A stretch of 64,000 bases of DNA from Ideonella sp. (GTDB lineage: Bacteria > Pseudomonadota > Gammaproteobacteria > Burkholderiales > Burkholderiaceae_C): positions 1-64,000 of the forward strand of contig JADKIA010000031.1 of NCBI GenBank assembly GCA_016721465.1, in the 5' to 3' direction. Below, piece after piece: positions 9,559 to 17,495 of this stretch. The notes beneath the pieces were generated by a model. The model did not search any database and was not told where the DNA came from. It saw only the letters and a list, made by a program, of their open reading frames with translations. The first letter of the stretch is position 1. Every line of letters begins with the position of its first letter. Position numbers and translations under genes: made by a program.

Positions 9559-10605
9559 TCATTCGGCGAATCGCACGCGCACCACGGGGCTTTGCGGCAC
9601 CGCTTGGCACGCCAGCGTCCAGCCGCGCGACAGGTCTTTCTGGTCGAGGGATTCGTTGATGCGCAGGTGCACCGTGCCTTCGGTCACCTGGCACATGCAC
9701 GAAGCGCACAGGCCCGCCTTGCAAGAATGCGGCAACTCGATGCCTGCGCGCAGCGCGGCGTCCAGGATGGTCTCCTGCCCGCCGCAGGTGATGCGGTGCA
9801 GTTGTCCCTGGTGCGCGATCTCGACCTCGGCCTGCGCGACCGCAGCGGGTGCGGCCGCGGCAGCAGCGGCCGCCGCCTCTTCCTCGTCGGGCAGGGACAC
9901 GAAGCGCTCCACATGCACCCGCGCATCGGCCAGGCCGATGGTGCCCAACGCCGACGCGGCGGCGTCCATGAACGGACCCGGGCCGCAGATGAAGGCCTGC
10001 TCGGGCCTGAAGGAGCGCGCCAGTTCGGCGAGTTGGCCCGGCGCGGGCACGCCCTGCACCGAATCGAGCCAGTGGATCACCGTGAGCCGTTCGGGCTGCG
10101 ACGCCGCCAGGGTGTTGAGCTCCTGGCGGAAGATGACCGAGCGTTCGTCCCGGTTGGCATAGATCAGCAGCACGTGCCCGCTGCCCTGGGCCAGCACCGC
10201 ACGCAGGATCGAGTACACCGGCGTGATGCCGCTGCCGCCGGCAAGCAGCACGGTGCGGCCGTCCAGGCTCCGGGGTGTGAACACACCGGCTGGGGGCAGC
10301 ACTTCCAGGGTTGATCCTGGCACCACCCGATCGCACAGCCAGTTCGAGCCGCGGCCACCGGTCACGCGCTTGACGGTGACGCGCAGGCCATCGTCCAGGC
10401 CCGGCGTGCTCGACATCGAGTAGCAGCGCGGCACATGCCGGCCACCGATGGCCAGGCGCAGGGTCAGGAATTGGCCAGGGCGATAGCGAAAGCGCTCCGC
10501 GTCCGCTGCAGGCACTTCGAAGACGATGCTCTTTGCATCGTGTGTCTCGGCCACGACCGCGCGCACCCGCAGCGGGTGCCAGCGCGAGGGGTCGACCCCG
10601 CTCAT
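9559..10605 (-). CDS. kshB: Ferredoxin-NAD(P)H reductase with C-terminal 2Fe-2S domain (KshB-like)
   Basis: Domain order is FAD-binding barrel (RCYS near residue 60), NAD-binding domain (AGGSGITP at about 122-129; CGPGPFMD later), an acidic then poly-alanine linker, and a plant-type 2Fe-2S ferredoxin with CKAGLCASC plus a further C near the end. This is the layout of KshB, PaaE and phenol-hydroxylase-type reductases that pass electrons to Rieske or diiron oxygenases. In this operon, between the 3beta/17beta-HSD and fadD3, the natural partner is the 3-ketosteroid 9alpha-hydroxylase KshA, which opens ring B. KshA itself is not in the window. The start at 10605 places the protein 31 bp after the HSD stop; an upstream in-frame ATG would overlap that gene. 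The linker is longer than usual. Confidence 0.75.
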   Translation of the reverse strand: MSGVDPSRWHPLRVRAVVAETHDAKSIVFEVPAADAERFRYRPGQFLTLRLAIGGRHVPRCYSMSSTPGLDDGLRVTVKRVTGGRGSNWLCDRVVPGSTLEVLPPAGVFTPRSLDGRTVLLAGGSGITPVYSILRAVLAQGSGHVLLIYANRDERSVIFRQELNTLAASQPERLTVIHWLDSVQGVPAPGQLAELARSFRPEQAFICGPGPFMDAAASALGTIGLADARVHVERFVSLPDEEEAAAAAAAAAPAAVAQAEVEIAHQGQLHRITCGGQETILDAALRAGIELPHSCKAGLCASCMCQVTEGTVHLRINESLDQKDLSRGWTLACQAVPQSPVVRVRFAE

Positions 10606-10636
10606 GTCGTGCGCTGCCCAGTGGCCGGGTCTGCCT

Positions 10637-11410
10637 TCACAGGCCCATTCCCAGCACGCCGTTGTCCACGCGCATTTCGGCCCCATTGACCGCCTTGGCA
10701 TCGCTGCTGAGCAGGAAGGCCACCACGGCCGCCACCTCGGACGGCATGCAGGCGCGGCCCTTGGGGTTGCGCTGCGGGTCGTACAGCAGGTGTTGCGGCT
10801 TGAAGCCGGGGGGCGCGTCCTTCAGGCTGGCCTCCATCATCGGCGTCCAGATGCCGTCGGGGTGCACCGAGTTCACGCGCAAGGCCGAGCCACTCTTGCG
10901 GCAGTACAGCGCTGCGGCTCGCGTCACCGCCGCCACCGCGGCCTTGGACGCGCTGTATCCGGCATAGCCGTCGATGGGCAGCCAGCTGGAGACCGAGGCG
11001 ATGTTGACGATGGCGCCACCGCGCGTCTTCATCGCGCGCACGCCGGCCTGGGTGCCCAGGAACACCGAATCGGCGTTCACCTGCATCAGCCTGCGCCACT
11101 GCGCCAGCGTCAGCGATTCGATGGTGCCCGGGATCAGGATGCCGGCGTTGTTGACCAGCGCGTCCAGCGGGCCGAGTTGCTGCTGCACCGCCTCGACCAC
11201 GCGAGCCCAGTCGGCCTCCTCGGCCACGTCGTGGCGCAGGAAGAGGGCACCCGCGCTCAGCTCGGCCGCCACCGCATGGCCGCCTTCCTCGTTGAGATCG
11301 GTGATGGCCACGCGGGCGCCTTCGCCCGCCAGGCGCAGCGCGATCTCGCGGCCGACGCCGCTGGCGCCGCCAGTGATCAGGGCCACCTGGCCTTCGAATC
11401 GTCGGCTCAT
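10637..11410 (-). CDS. 3beta/17beta-hydroxysteroid dehydrogenase (SDR family)
   Basis: A classical short-chain dehydrogenase of 257 residues. The cofactor motif is TGGASGVG (residues 13-20), the structural motif NNAG (87-90), and the catalytic triad is Ser139, Tyr152 and Lys156 within ASVSSWLP...YSASKAA. From memory the whole chain tracks the Comamonas testosteroni 3beta/17beta-HSD very closely: RHDV-EADW, VNNAGIL-PG, ASVSSWLPI-YAGYSASKAAV, RVNS-HPDGI-TPMM, and the ending LGMGL. That enzyme interconverts 3beta- or 17beta-hydroxysteroids and their ketones with NAD. Its ATG overlaps the stop of the upstream flavoprotein (ATGA), so the two are translationally coupled. This gene is the best single clue that the cluster acts on steroids. 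Confidence 0.88.
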   Translation of the reverse strand: MSRRFEGQVALITGGASGVGREIALRLAGEGARVAITDLNEEGGHAVAAELSAGALFLRHDVAEEADWARVVEAVQQQLGPLDALVNNAGILIPGTIESLTLAQWRRLMQVNADSVFLGTQAGVRAMKTRGGAIVNIASVSSWLPIDGYAGYSASKAAVAAVTRAAALYCRKSGSALRVNSVHPDGIWTPMMEASLKDAPPGFKPQHLLYDPQRNPKGRACMPSEVAAVVAFLLSSDAKAVNGAEMRVDNGVLGMGL

Positions 11411-13107
11411 GAAGTTTCCTCAGTGGAGGGTGAAGGGCGGGCCGAGGCGGCAGCACCGGCGCGGCGCCCGGAGAAGACGCAATCGGCCAGCGACAGGCCG
11501 CTCATGTAGCGCGACGAGGGGATGCCCACCGCGGCGCGGCCGGCGGCATACAGGCCGGGGATGTCGCGCCCGGCCTCGTCGCGCACATGCCCGTCGGCCT
11601 CGTTGACGCGCAGGCCGCCCAGCGTGATGGTGGCCAGCGGGAACAGCGGTGCGCCGATGGAGATGTCGAGCGCGTAGTAGGGCCCCTGGCGCAGCGCCTG
11701 GCGCATGTCGGGCGACTTTCCGACCTCATCCTCGGCACGGCCGTCGGCGGCGGCGTTGTAGCGCTCGCAGGTGCCTTGCAGCACGGCAGGATCGGCGCCG
11801 ATCTTGCCGGCCAGCGCCTGCAGCGTGGGCGCCTTGCGCGCGCCCAGCAGCATCATGCCCAGCGCTGGCAGCGCCTGGAAGGCCCACAGACCACCGAACA
11901 GGCATTCGCGGATCGATTGCCGGCGCAGGGCCTTGTCCAGGATCAGCCAGGCCTTGCCGCCATGGTGCTCGACCATGGCATGGCCCAGCGTGGCGCCGTA
12001 GACCTGCTCGTTGCAGAAGCGCTCGCCCTTGGCGTTGACCGCCACGCCGCGCGGCCAGCTGTAGGGCGGGGTGATGAAGCGCCAGGCCGACACGCGGTCC
12101 AGGTGCTCGGTGGCCCCGCCCACGCTGGCACCCAGTTGGATGCCACTGCCGTCGCAACCGGCATGGCCGTTCTTGTAGCCGCGCGCGTACTTCGGCGCAT
12201 GCTGCTTGACCATGGCGCGGTTGAAGACGAAGCCGCCGGTAGAGAGCACCATGCCCTGGTGCGCGCGCACCAGGATCGGACGGGCCTCGGCCTGCTCGAT
12301 GGCCGCGGCCTCGCGCCGCCAGCCCTCGGCGGCCGCGGCGCGCCAGTTGCGCAGGCGGTTGGCCTTCTCGTTGAGCTGGGCATGCCGGCGTGCGGCATCG
12401 GTGCCGGGCGGCACCTGCCAGACCTCCGCGCCCAGGATGCGTCCGCTGCCGGTCTCGCGCACCAGGCGCCGCACGCAGGCCTGCTGCAGCGTGCGTGCGC
12501 CGCTGGCCAGCGTGGCCGCGCGCAAGGCCGCGTAGAGCGTGGCACCGGCCTGGCCCTTGGCCAGCGTGCGGTGGCCGCGCGGTGCCGGCGGGTTGGGGCC
12601 TGCATAGGCCGGCACCACCTCATTGCCCGAGTAGTACAGGTAGCAGCCGTCCGGCGGGTACGAGGTCTTGTGCGGTGGCATCTGCGCACCGAAGCGAGCG
12701 CCATGCCGCTCGAGCCAGGCCAGGTTGGCCACGCTGTCGCGACAGAAGCGGCCCAGCGTCTGGTCGGAGACCACGCCCTGCACCTCGTGCCGCAGGTAGT
12801 CGGCCATCGCCTCGGGCGAATCGTTGAACCCCGCCTGCTGCTGGTAGGGCGTGCCGCCCCCGGCATAGACCACGCCGCCCGACAAGGCACTGGCACCGCC
12901 TCCCTCGAAGCGGTCGATCACCAGCACCCGGGCCCCGCGCTCGCGGGCCTCGATGGCAGCGCAGGCGCCCGCCGCGCCCCAGCCCACCACCACCACGTCG
13001 GCCTCGTCGGCCCATTTCAGCTCGGCGGCACTGCCGACCTCGAGCGGTGGCTCGGTCGGGGTGACGGTGTCGGTGGGGCGGCGGGCGTCGCCGGCGGGCT
13101 TGTTCAT
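11407..13107 (-). CDS. FAD-dependent ketosteroid dehydrogenase, probably Delta4-(5alpha)
   Basis: A 566-residue flavoprotein of the fumarate reductase/KSTD fold. The dinucleotide motif VVVGWGAAGACAAIEA lies near residues 38-53, then GGGASALSGGVVYAGGGT, and a C-terminal FAD loop SSRYMSGLSLADCVFSGRRAG. The SGGVVYAGGGT stretch fits 3-ketosteroid-Delta4-(5alpha)-dehydrogenases (TesI type), which introduce the 4,5 double bond into 5alpha-3-ketosteroids, better than the Delta1 enzymes. The start at 13107 overlaps the TGA of the Delta1-type gene (ATGA). It is placed between kstD and the HSD. An N-terminal extension of about 35 residues precedes the FAD motif, without signal-peptide character. The Delta4 assignment is probable, not proven. 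Confidence 0.75.
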   Translation of the reverse strand: MNKPAGDARRPTDTVTPTEPPLEVGSAAELKWADEADVVVVGWGAAGACAAIEARERGARVLVIDRFEGGGASALSGGVVYAGGGTPYQQQAGFNDSPEAMADYLRHEVQGVVSDQTLGRFCRDSVANLAWLERHGARFGAQMPPHKTSYPPDGCYLYYSGNEVVPAYAGPNPPAPRGHRTLAKGQAGATLYAALRAATLASGARTLQQACVRRLVRETGSGRILGAEVWQVPPGTDAARRHAQLNEKANRLRNWRAAAAEGWRREAAAIEQAEARPILVRAHQGMVLSTGGFVFNRAMVKQHAPKYARGYKNGHAGCDGSGIQLGASVGGATEHLDRVSAWRFITPPYSWPRGVAVNAKGERFCNEQVYGATLGHAMVEHHGGKAWLILDKALRRQSIRECLFGGLWAFQALPALGMMLLGARKAPTLQALAGKIGADPAVLQGTCERYNAAADGRAEDEVGKSPDMRQALRQGPYYALDISIGAPLFPLATITLGGLRVNEADGHVRDEAGRDIPGLYAAGRAAVGIPSSRYMSGLSLADCVFSGRRAGAAASARPSPSTEETS

Positions 13108-14840
13108 GCCGGTGAGTCCAGCAGCTCGGTGTGCGCCAGCGGGATCGGCTGGCCGGCCATGCGCGCCGCGGCGCGGTAGGCGAAGGCCATCGCCGGGCCG
13201 AGCGTCGACCCGGCACCGGGGTACGCCGGCCCCATCACCGAGGCGGCGTTGTTGCCCACGCTGTACAGGCCGTCGATCGGCCGGCCCTGCTCATCCAGCA
13301 CGCGTGCATCCGGGTCGGTGAGCAGGCCGCCTTTGGTGCCGAGCTCGCCCGGCCACAGCCGGATGGCGTAGAACGGCGGTTTGCCGATGGCGCCGAGGTT
13401 CGGGTTGGGCCGAACGTTGACATCGCCGTAGTAGCGGTCGAAGACGTTGCCGCCGCGGCCGAACTCGGGGTCCACGCCGCTGCGGGCGAAGTCGTTCATG
13501 CGTGCCACGCTGGCGGCCAGGCCCGTGGCATCGACGCCAATCTGGCCGGCCAGGCCTTGCAGCGTCGAATCCTTCCAGTACACCGCGCTGAGCCAGCTCT
13601 TGCGCAGCCGCTCGTCGGGCACCGCCTCGCCGGGCGCGAGCGGGCCGATCGGGTACTTGCGACGGAACTCGGCATCGAAGACGATCCAGGCCGGGATCGC
13701 GCCGCCCATGCGCGCGTGCTCGTTGCGCATCGCCTGCTGGAACTCGAGGTAGGCGCAGGATTCGTTGACGAAGCGCTGCCCGGCCGCATTGACCACCAGG
13801 CAGCCCGGCAGCGAGCGCTCGATGAAGAGCACGCGGTAGCGGTCTTCCTTGGTGACGAACAGCGTCGGTGCGCCCCAGGTCAGGTCCATCAGGTGCAGCG
13901 CGCCGCCCGCCTCGGCGCCCGCCTGGATCGCCTCTCCGGTATTGCAGCCGGGCGGCGAGGCCGTCCAGGCCTGGTCGGTGGGCTGCGGCAGGTACTGCTC
14001 GCGCATCGCCTGGTTGCGCTCGAAGCCGCCGGCCCCGAGCAGCACGCCCTTGGTGGTGCGCACGGTCACCGCCTGGCCCTGGCGCTGCACCACCGCACCG
14101 GTGACGCGGCCGCCTTCGGTGGTGAGCGACTGCAGTGGCGCCTCGAGCCACAGGTCGATGCCGCGCTGTCGCAGCGCGGTGAACAACGCCCCCATCAGCG
14201 CCTGGCCGCCGGTCAGGCGCCGGTCGCGCCGGGTCTTGTTGCGCCACGGGTAGTCGATGAGGTAGCGCAGCATGATCCAGCTGAGCAGGAACTTGGCCTT
14301 GCGCTCGCGCGCCAGGATCGAGCGCGCCTCGAAGGCATTGAGCTGCATGCGGCCGAAGATCAGCTGCCCCGGGTTGGTGGGGCGCAGCTGCTCCAGCGCC
14401 TCGTGGCCCAGGCGCCGGGCGTTGAAGTCCAGCGGATCCATGGTGCGGCCGCCGGGCCGCGCGCCGGCCATCGCCGGGTAGTAGTCGGCGTACTTGGCCA
14501 TGGCACGGAACTTCACGCCGATGCCGTCCAGATAACGTGCCAGCTCGGGGGCCGTCTCGAGGTAGGCCAGGATGCGCTCGTCGCTGGCCTGGCCGCGGGC
14601 GCAGGCCTTGACGTAGCCGAAGGCCGTGGCCAGGTCGTCGTCGATGCCCACCCGCTTCATGTCGTGGTTGCAGGGCACCCAGATCGCGCCGCCCGAGGTG
14701 GCCGAGGTGCCGCCGACGAGTGCCGTCTTCTCGATCACCAGCGTGCGCAGCCCCAGGTCGGCAGCGCGGATCGCGCCCAGCAGCGCACCGGCGCCCGAGC
14801 CGACGACCAGCAGGTCATAGTCGTGTTCCAAGACGGTCAT
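13104..14840 (-). CDS. kstD: 3-ketosteroid Delta1-dehydrogenase
   Basis: A 578-residue FAD enzyme. The N-terminus has LLVVGSGAGALLGAIRAADLG and IEKTALVGGTSATSGGAIWVP. The C-terminus has GLYSVGNNAASVMGPAYPGAGSTLGPAM, the hallmark KstD ending, where the Tyr of AYPGAG matches the catalytic Tyr of the family. The reaction is 1,2-dehydrogenation of ring A of 3-ketosteroids, which with 9alpha-hydroxylation triggers ring-B opening. It follows hsaA after 110 bp containing GC-rich inverted stretches and is coupled by a 4-bp overlap to the next flavoprotein. Membership in the KstD family is firm; the position of the double bond is inferred from motifs. Confidence 0.83.
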   Translation of the reverse strand: MTVLEHDYDLLVVGSGAGALLGAIRAADLGLRTLVIEKTALVGGTSATSGGAIWVPCNHDMKRVGIDDDLATAFGYVKACARGQASDERILAYLETAPELARYLDGIGVKFRAMAKYADYYPAMAGARPGGRTMDPLDFNARRLGHEALEQLRPTNPGQLIFGRMQLNAFEARSILARERKAKFLLSWIMLRYLIDYPWRNKTRRDRRLTGGQALMGALFTALRQRGIDLWLEAPLQSLTTEGGRVTGAVVQRQGQAVTVRTTKGVLLGAGGFERNQAMREQYLPQPTDQAWTASPPGCNTGEAIQAGAEAGGALHLMDLTWGAPTLFVTKEDRYRVLFIERSLPGCLVVNAAGQRFVNESCAYLEFQQAMRNEHARMGGAIPAWIVFDAEFRRKYPIGPLAPGEAVPDERLRKSWLSAVYWKDSTLQGLAGQIGVDATGLAASVARMNDFARSGVDPEFGRGGNVFDRYYGDVNVRPNPNLGAIGKPPFYAIRLWPGELGTKGGLLTDPDARVLDEQGRPIDGLYSVGNNAASVMGPAYPGAGSTLGPAMAFAYRAAARMAGQPIPLAHTELLDSPA

Positions 14841-14950
14841 CCGTGTTGAGCGCCCGCCGCGCCTTGGCGCGGTCGGGCCGATGGCCCGCGCGGGCCCAAG
14901 GCTGCCTCAGCCCGGGCCCCGCAGGCCTGCGCGTGCGGTGTCACCTCGCC

Positions 14951-16183
14951 TCAGACGAAGGGATCGGTGTTCTCCAGCCCGAGCATCACCGCGCCATGCA
15001 GCCGTGCGAAGTGGTCGGTGTTGTTGGCGATGTGCCCACGGGCCACATGCATGTCGCGGAAGATGCGCTCGATCGGGTTGCTGCGGTACACGCCATTGGC
15101 GCCGCAGGCGCGCATCAGGTCGTTCACCCGCTCGGCGGTGATCTTGGCCACCGACGAGGCTTGCGCGCGCTGCAGCAGACGCTCTTCGACCGGCATCTTC
15201 TCGCCGGTCCTGGCGCACTCGACGATGCGTGCGTAGTTGCGGAACATCACCAGCTTGAGCTGGTCCGAGGCCATCATCGCCTCGCTCACCGCCTGCTGCG
15301 CATTCACGTCCTCGGCGGTCTTGGAACCATGCTTGCCCACATGGGCCGAGGCGCGCACGCGGAAGTGCCCGATCGCGCCGTCCAGCGCGCCCAGGCAGGC
15401 GCTGGAGACCGCCCGCTGAAACACCTGCGTAAAGGGGATGCGGTAGAGCCAGCCGGGGTTGGTGGCGCGGCCCGGGCAGCCGGCGTCGCTGTGGTCATTG
15501 GTGCGCTGGGTGCGGTGCTCGGGCACGAAGGCGTTGTCCACCACGATGTCGTGGCTGGCCGTGGCGCGCAAGCCCAGCACGTCGAAGTTGTGCACCACCT
15601 TGTAGTCGCTCTTGGGCAGCAGGAAGGTGCAGTGCTCCAGCGCACCGGAGCCGTCCTTCTTGGGCAGCAGGCCGCCCAGGAAGATCCATTCGCAATGCTC
15701 GACGCCGCTGGACCAGCTCCAGTGGCCGCTGAGGCGGTAGCCGCCCTCGACCTTCTGGGCCTTGCCCACCGGCATGTAGGTCGAAGCGATCAGCGTGGTC
15801 GGGTCCTTGCTCCACACATCGTGCTGCGCCTGCTCGGGGAACAGCGGCAGCTGCCAGTTGTGCACCCCGATCACGCCATAGATCCAGGCGGTGGCCATGC
15901 AGCCTTCGGCCAGGGCCATCTGGACGCGGTAGAAGACCCGCGGATCCATCTCGTGGCCGCCGTAGCGCTTGGGCTGCAGCACCTTGAACAGGCCCGCTTC
16001 GGCGATCTCGCGCACCGACTCGACCGGCACGATGCCGTTGCGCTCGGCATCGAAGGCGCGCCCGGCCAGCTTCGGCGCGAGTGCGCGGGCCCGCTCGATC
16101 AGCTCGATGGCTTCGGGGGTGAGGTATTCGTTGGAGATCTGGGTGGCACGGACATAGTCCGGCACGGTGGCGGTCGCGGTCAT
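14951..16183 (-). CDS. hsaA: HsaA/TesA-type flavin-dependent monooxygenase, oxygenase component
   Basis: A 410-residue member of the acyl-CoA-dehydrogenase-like hydroxylases. The landmarks GVIGVHNWQLPLF, RLSGHWSWSSGVEHCEW, NFDVLGLRATASHDIVV and IERIFRDMHVARGHIANN follow HsaA, which hydroxylates 3-hydroxy-9,10-secoandrostatrienedione to the catechol using reduced FMN supplied by a partner reductase. The same fold occurs in p-hydroxyphenylacetate hydroxylase C2, but the neighbourhood of ketosteroid dehydrogenases favours the steroid role. The ATG at 16183 follows a GAGAGGGAA ribosome-binding region; the longer frame to 16312 would cross the divergent promoter. It is the first gene of the minus-strand operon and faces the reductase gene across 208 bp. 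Confidence 0.85.
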   Translation of the reverse strand: MTATATVPDYVRATQISNEYLTPEAIELIERARALAPKLAGRAFDAERNGIVPVESVREIAEAGLFKVLQPKRYGGHEMDPRVFYRVQMALAEGCMATAWIYGVIGVHNWQLPLFPEQAQHDVWSKDPTTLIASTYMPVGKAQKVEGGYRLSGHWSWSSGVEHCEWIFLGGLLPKKDGSGALEHCTFLLPKSDYKVVHNFDVLGLRATASHDIVVDNAFVPEHRTQRTNDHSDAGCPGRATNPGWLYRIPFTQVFQRAVSSACLGALDGAIGHFRVRASAHVGKHGSKTAEDVNAQQAVSEAMMASDQLKLVMFRNYARIVECARTGEKMPVEERLLQRAQASSVAKITAERVNDLMRACGANGVYRSNPIERIFRDMHVARGHIANNTDHFARLHGAVMLGLENTDPFV

Positions 16184-16237
16184 GGCGGGTTCCCTCTCAG
16201 GCGATGGTGGATCGTTGCACCCGGGTGCGTGAGCGCA

Positions 16238-16255
16238 ATCGTCTGAACGGACTAA
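16238..16255 (-). promoter_or_regulatory. Copy 1 of the shared 18-bp upstream element
   Basis: Read on the hsaA strand the site is TTAGTCCgttCAGACGAT. It ends 54 nt before the hsaA ATG and lies 136 nt before the divergent reductase gene. Fourteen of its 18 positions are invariant in all five copies in the window. The outer parts TAGTC and GACGA form an imperfect dyad, as expected for a dimeric regulator. Confidence 0.75.
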
Positions 16256-16391
16256 CGCCAGCGGCGTGTCATTCGCCCGGGCTGCGAAGGCCGCGTCCGA
16301 GCGGCCTGCCATCGTCCGACTGAGGGATACGACGCGCAGCGCAAGCGGTCATGCTGCGTGCTCCCACAGCCCACTTCGTTTCGAGGCCCCG

Positions 16392-17378
16392 ATGGACTCT
16401 GCCCCGACCTTCGACCCCAAGGATTTTCGCCAGGCCCTGGGCATGTTCGCCACCGGGGTCACCATCGTCACCGCGCGTGCGGCCGACGGCTCGCCGGTGG
16501 GCATCACCGCCAACAGTTTCAACTCGGTCTCGATGCATCCGCCGATGGTGCTGTGGAGCCTGGCTCGCAATGCACGCAGCCTGCCGGTGTTCGAGGCGGC
16601 CGAGCAATGGAACGTGCACATCCTGGCCAACCATCAGGAGCCACTGTCGAACCGTTTCGCCAGGGCCGGCGAGGACAAGTTCGGGGGCCTGGCCCTGGAC
16701 CTGGGCCTGGGTGATGCGCCCTTGATTCCCGGCTGCAGCGCGCGCTTCCAGTGCCGCACGGCGTTCCGCTACGACGGTGGTGATCACGTCATCTTCGTTG
16801 GCGAAGTGCTGGCCTACGATCGCAGCGACAGCGCTCCGCTGCTGTATGTCACCGGCGGCTATGCGCTGGCCGCGCGCAAGGCCGGCGCGGTCTCCACCGA
16901 CGCTGCGGCGACGCTGGGCGACGCGCCGTACTCCGAAGACCTGCTGGGCTACCTGCTCGGGCGCGCGCACTTCCAGTTCATGGCCGGTTTCCGGCGCACG
17001 CTCAACGAGCGGCGCCTGTCGGATGCCGACTTCTTCGTGCTCTCGCTGCTGTCGGTGCGCGATGGCCTGTCCGCGGCCGAGGTCGCCGGGCACATCGCCT
17101 ACACCGGCATCGACATCGGCAGCGTGGCGCTGCGCTCGCTGGCCGATCGCGGGTTGCTCGATGACGCGGCGCTGGCCGAGGGGCGGCATGTGCTCAGCCA
17201 GGCCGGCAGCGATGCCATCCTGCATGTGTTGGCGGCGGCCAAGTCGGTCGAGGCGGGTCTGGCCGATCGGATGGGCGAATCCGAACTCGTCGCCTTGCGA
17301 AACCTGCTCAAGCGCACCATCCTGGCCAGCGATCCGGGGCTGCCCAAGCTCTGGACCGGAGGCGCCGGCCCCGCCTGA
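16392..17378 (+). CDS. hsaB: Flavin reductase component with a C-terminal MarR-like domain
   Basis: Residues 1 to about 165 are a flavin reductase-like domain (FDPKDFRQALGMFATGVTIVT, GITANSFNSVSMHPP, HVIFVGEVLAY) that would supply reduced flavin to the HsaA-type oxygenase encoded divergently. Residues from about 185 to 320 form a helical region (YSEDLLGYLLGRAHFQFMAGFRR, LSDADFFVLSLLS, DIGSVALRSLADRGLLDD) that reads as a MarR-family winged helix. Plain HsaB proteins are about 190 residues; at 328 this one matches instead the reductase C1 of Acinetobacter p-hydroxyphenylacetate hydroxylase, whose MarR-like tail restrains flavin reduction until substrate binds. The start at 16392 gives the normal N-terminus. 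Substrate-gated reduction is an inference from that relative. Confidence 0.83.
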   Translation: MDSAPTFDPKDFRQALGMFATGVTIVTARAADGSPVGITANSFNSVSMHPPMVLWSLARNARSLPVFEAAEQWNVHILANHQEPLSNRFARAGEDKFGGLALDLGLGDAPLIPGCSARFQCRTAFRYDGGDHVIFVGEVLAYDRSDSAPLLYVTGGYALAARKAGAVSTDAAATLGDAPYSEDLLGYLLGRAHFQFMAGFRRTLNERRLSDADFFVLSLLSVRDGLSAAEVAGHIAYTGIDIGSVALRSLADRGLLDDAALAEGRHVLSQAGSDAILHVLAAAKSVEAGLADRMGESELVALRNLLKRTILASDPGLPKLWTGGAGPA

Positions 17379-17420
17379 TACCGATCCCGTCACGCCCGCG
17401 CCCCCGTGCGCCGGGCGTTC

Positions 17421-17438
17421 TTAGTCCTTCCAGACGAT
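17421..17438 (+). promoter_or_regulatory. Copy 2 of the shared 18-bp upstream element
   Basis: TTAGTCCttcCAGACGAT on the plus strand, in the 117-bp gap after the flavin reductase gene. It ends 57 nt before the ATG of the aldehyde/alcohol dehydrogenase fusion, nearly the same spacing as copies 1 and 3. It suggests that a new transcription unit begins here. Confidence 0.75.
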
Positions 17439-17495
17439 GCCCGCGGCGCTCGCTCTGGCAACCATCACGCCGCCACAGCAACAGGAGCCCTGGGC

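Noticed and set aside
14951..17378. p-Hydroxyphenylacetate hydroxylase instead of a steroid hydroxylase
   Set aside because: Both share the fold, but the operon holds two ketosteroid dehydrogenases, a Comamonas-like hydroxysteroid dehydrogenase and a FadD3-like ligase, and no homoprotocatechuate genes.
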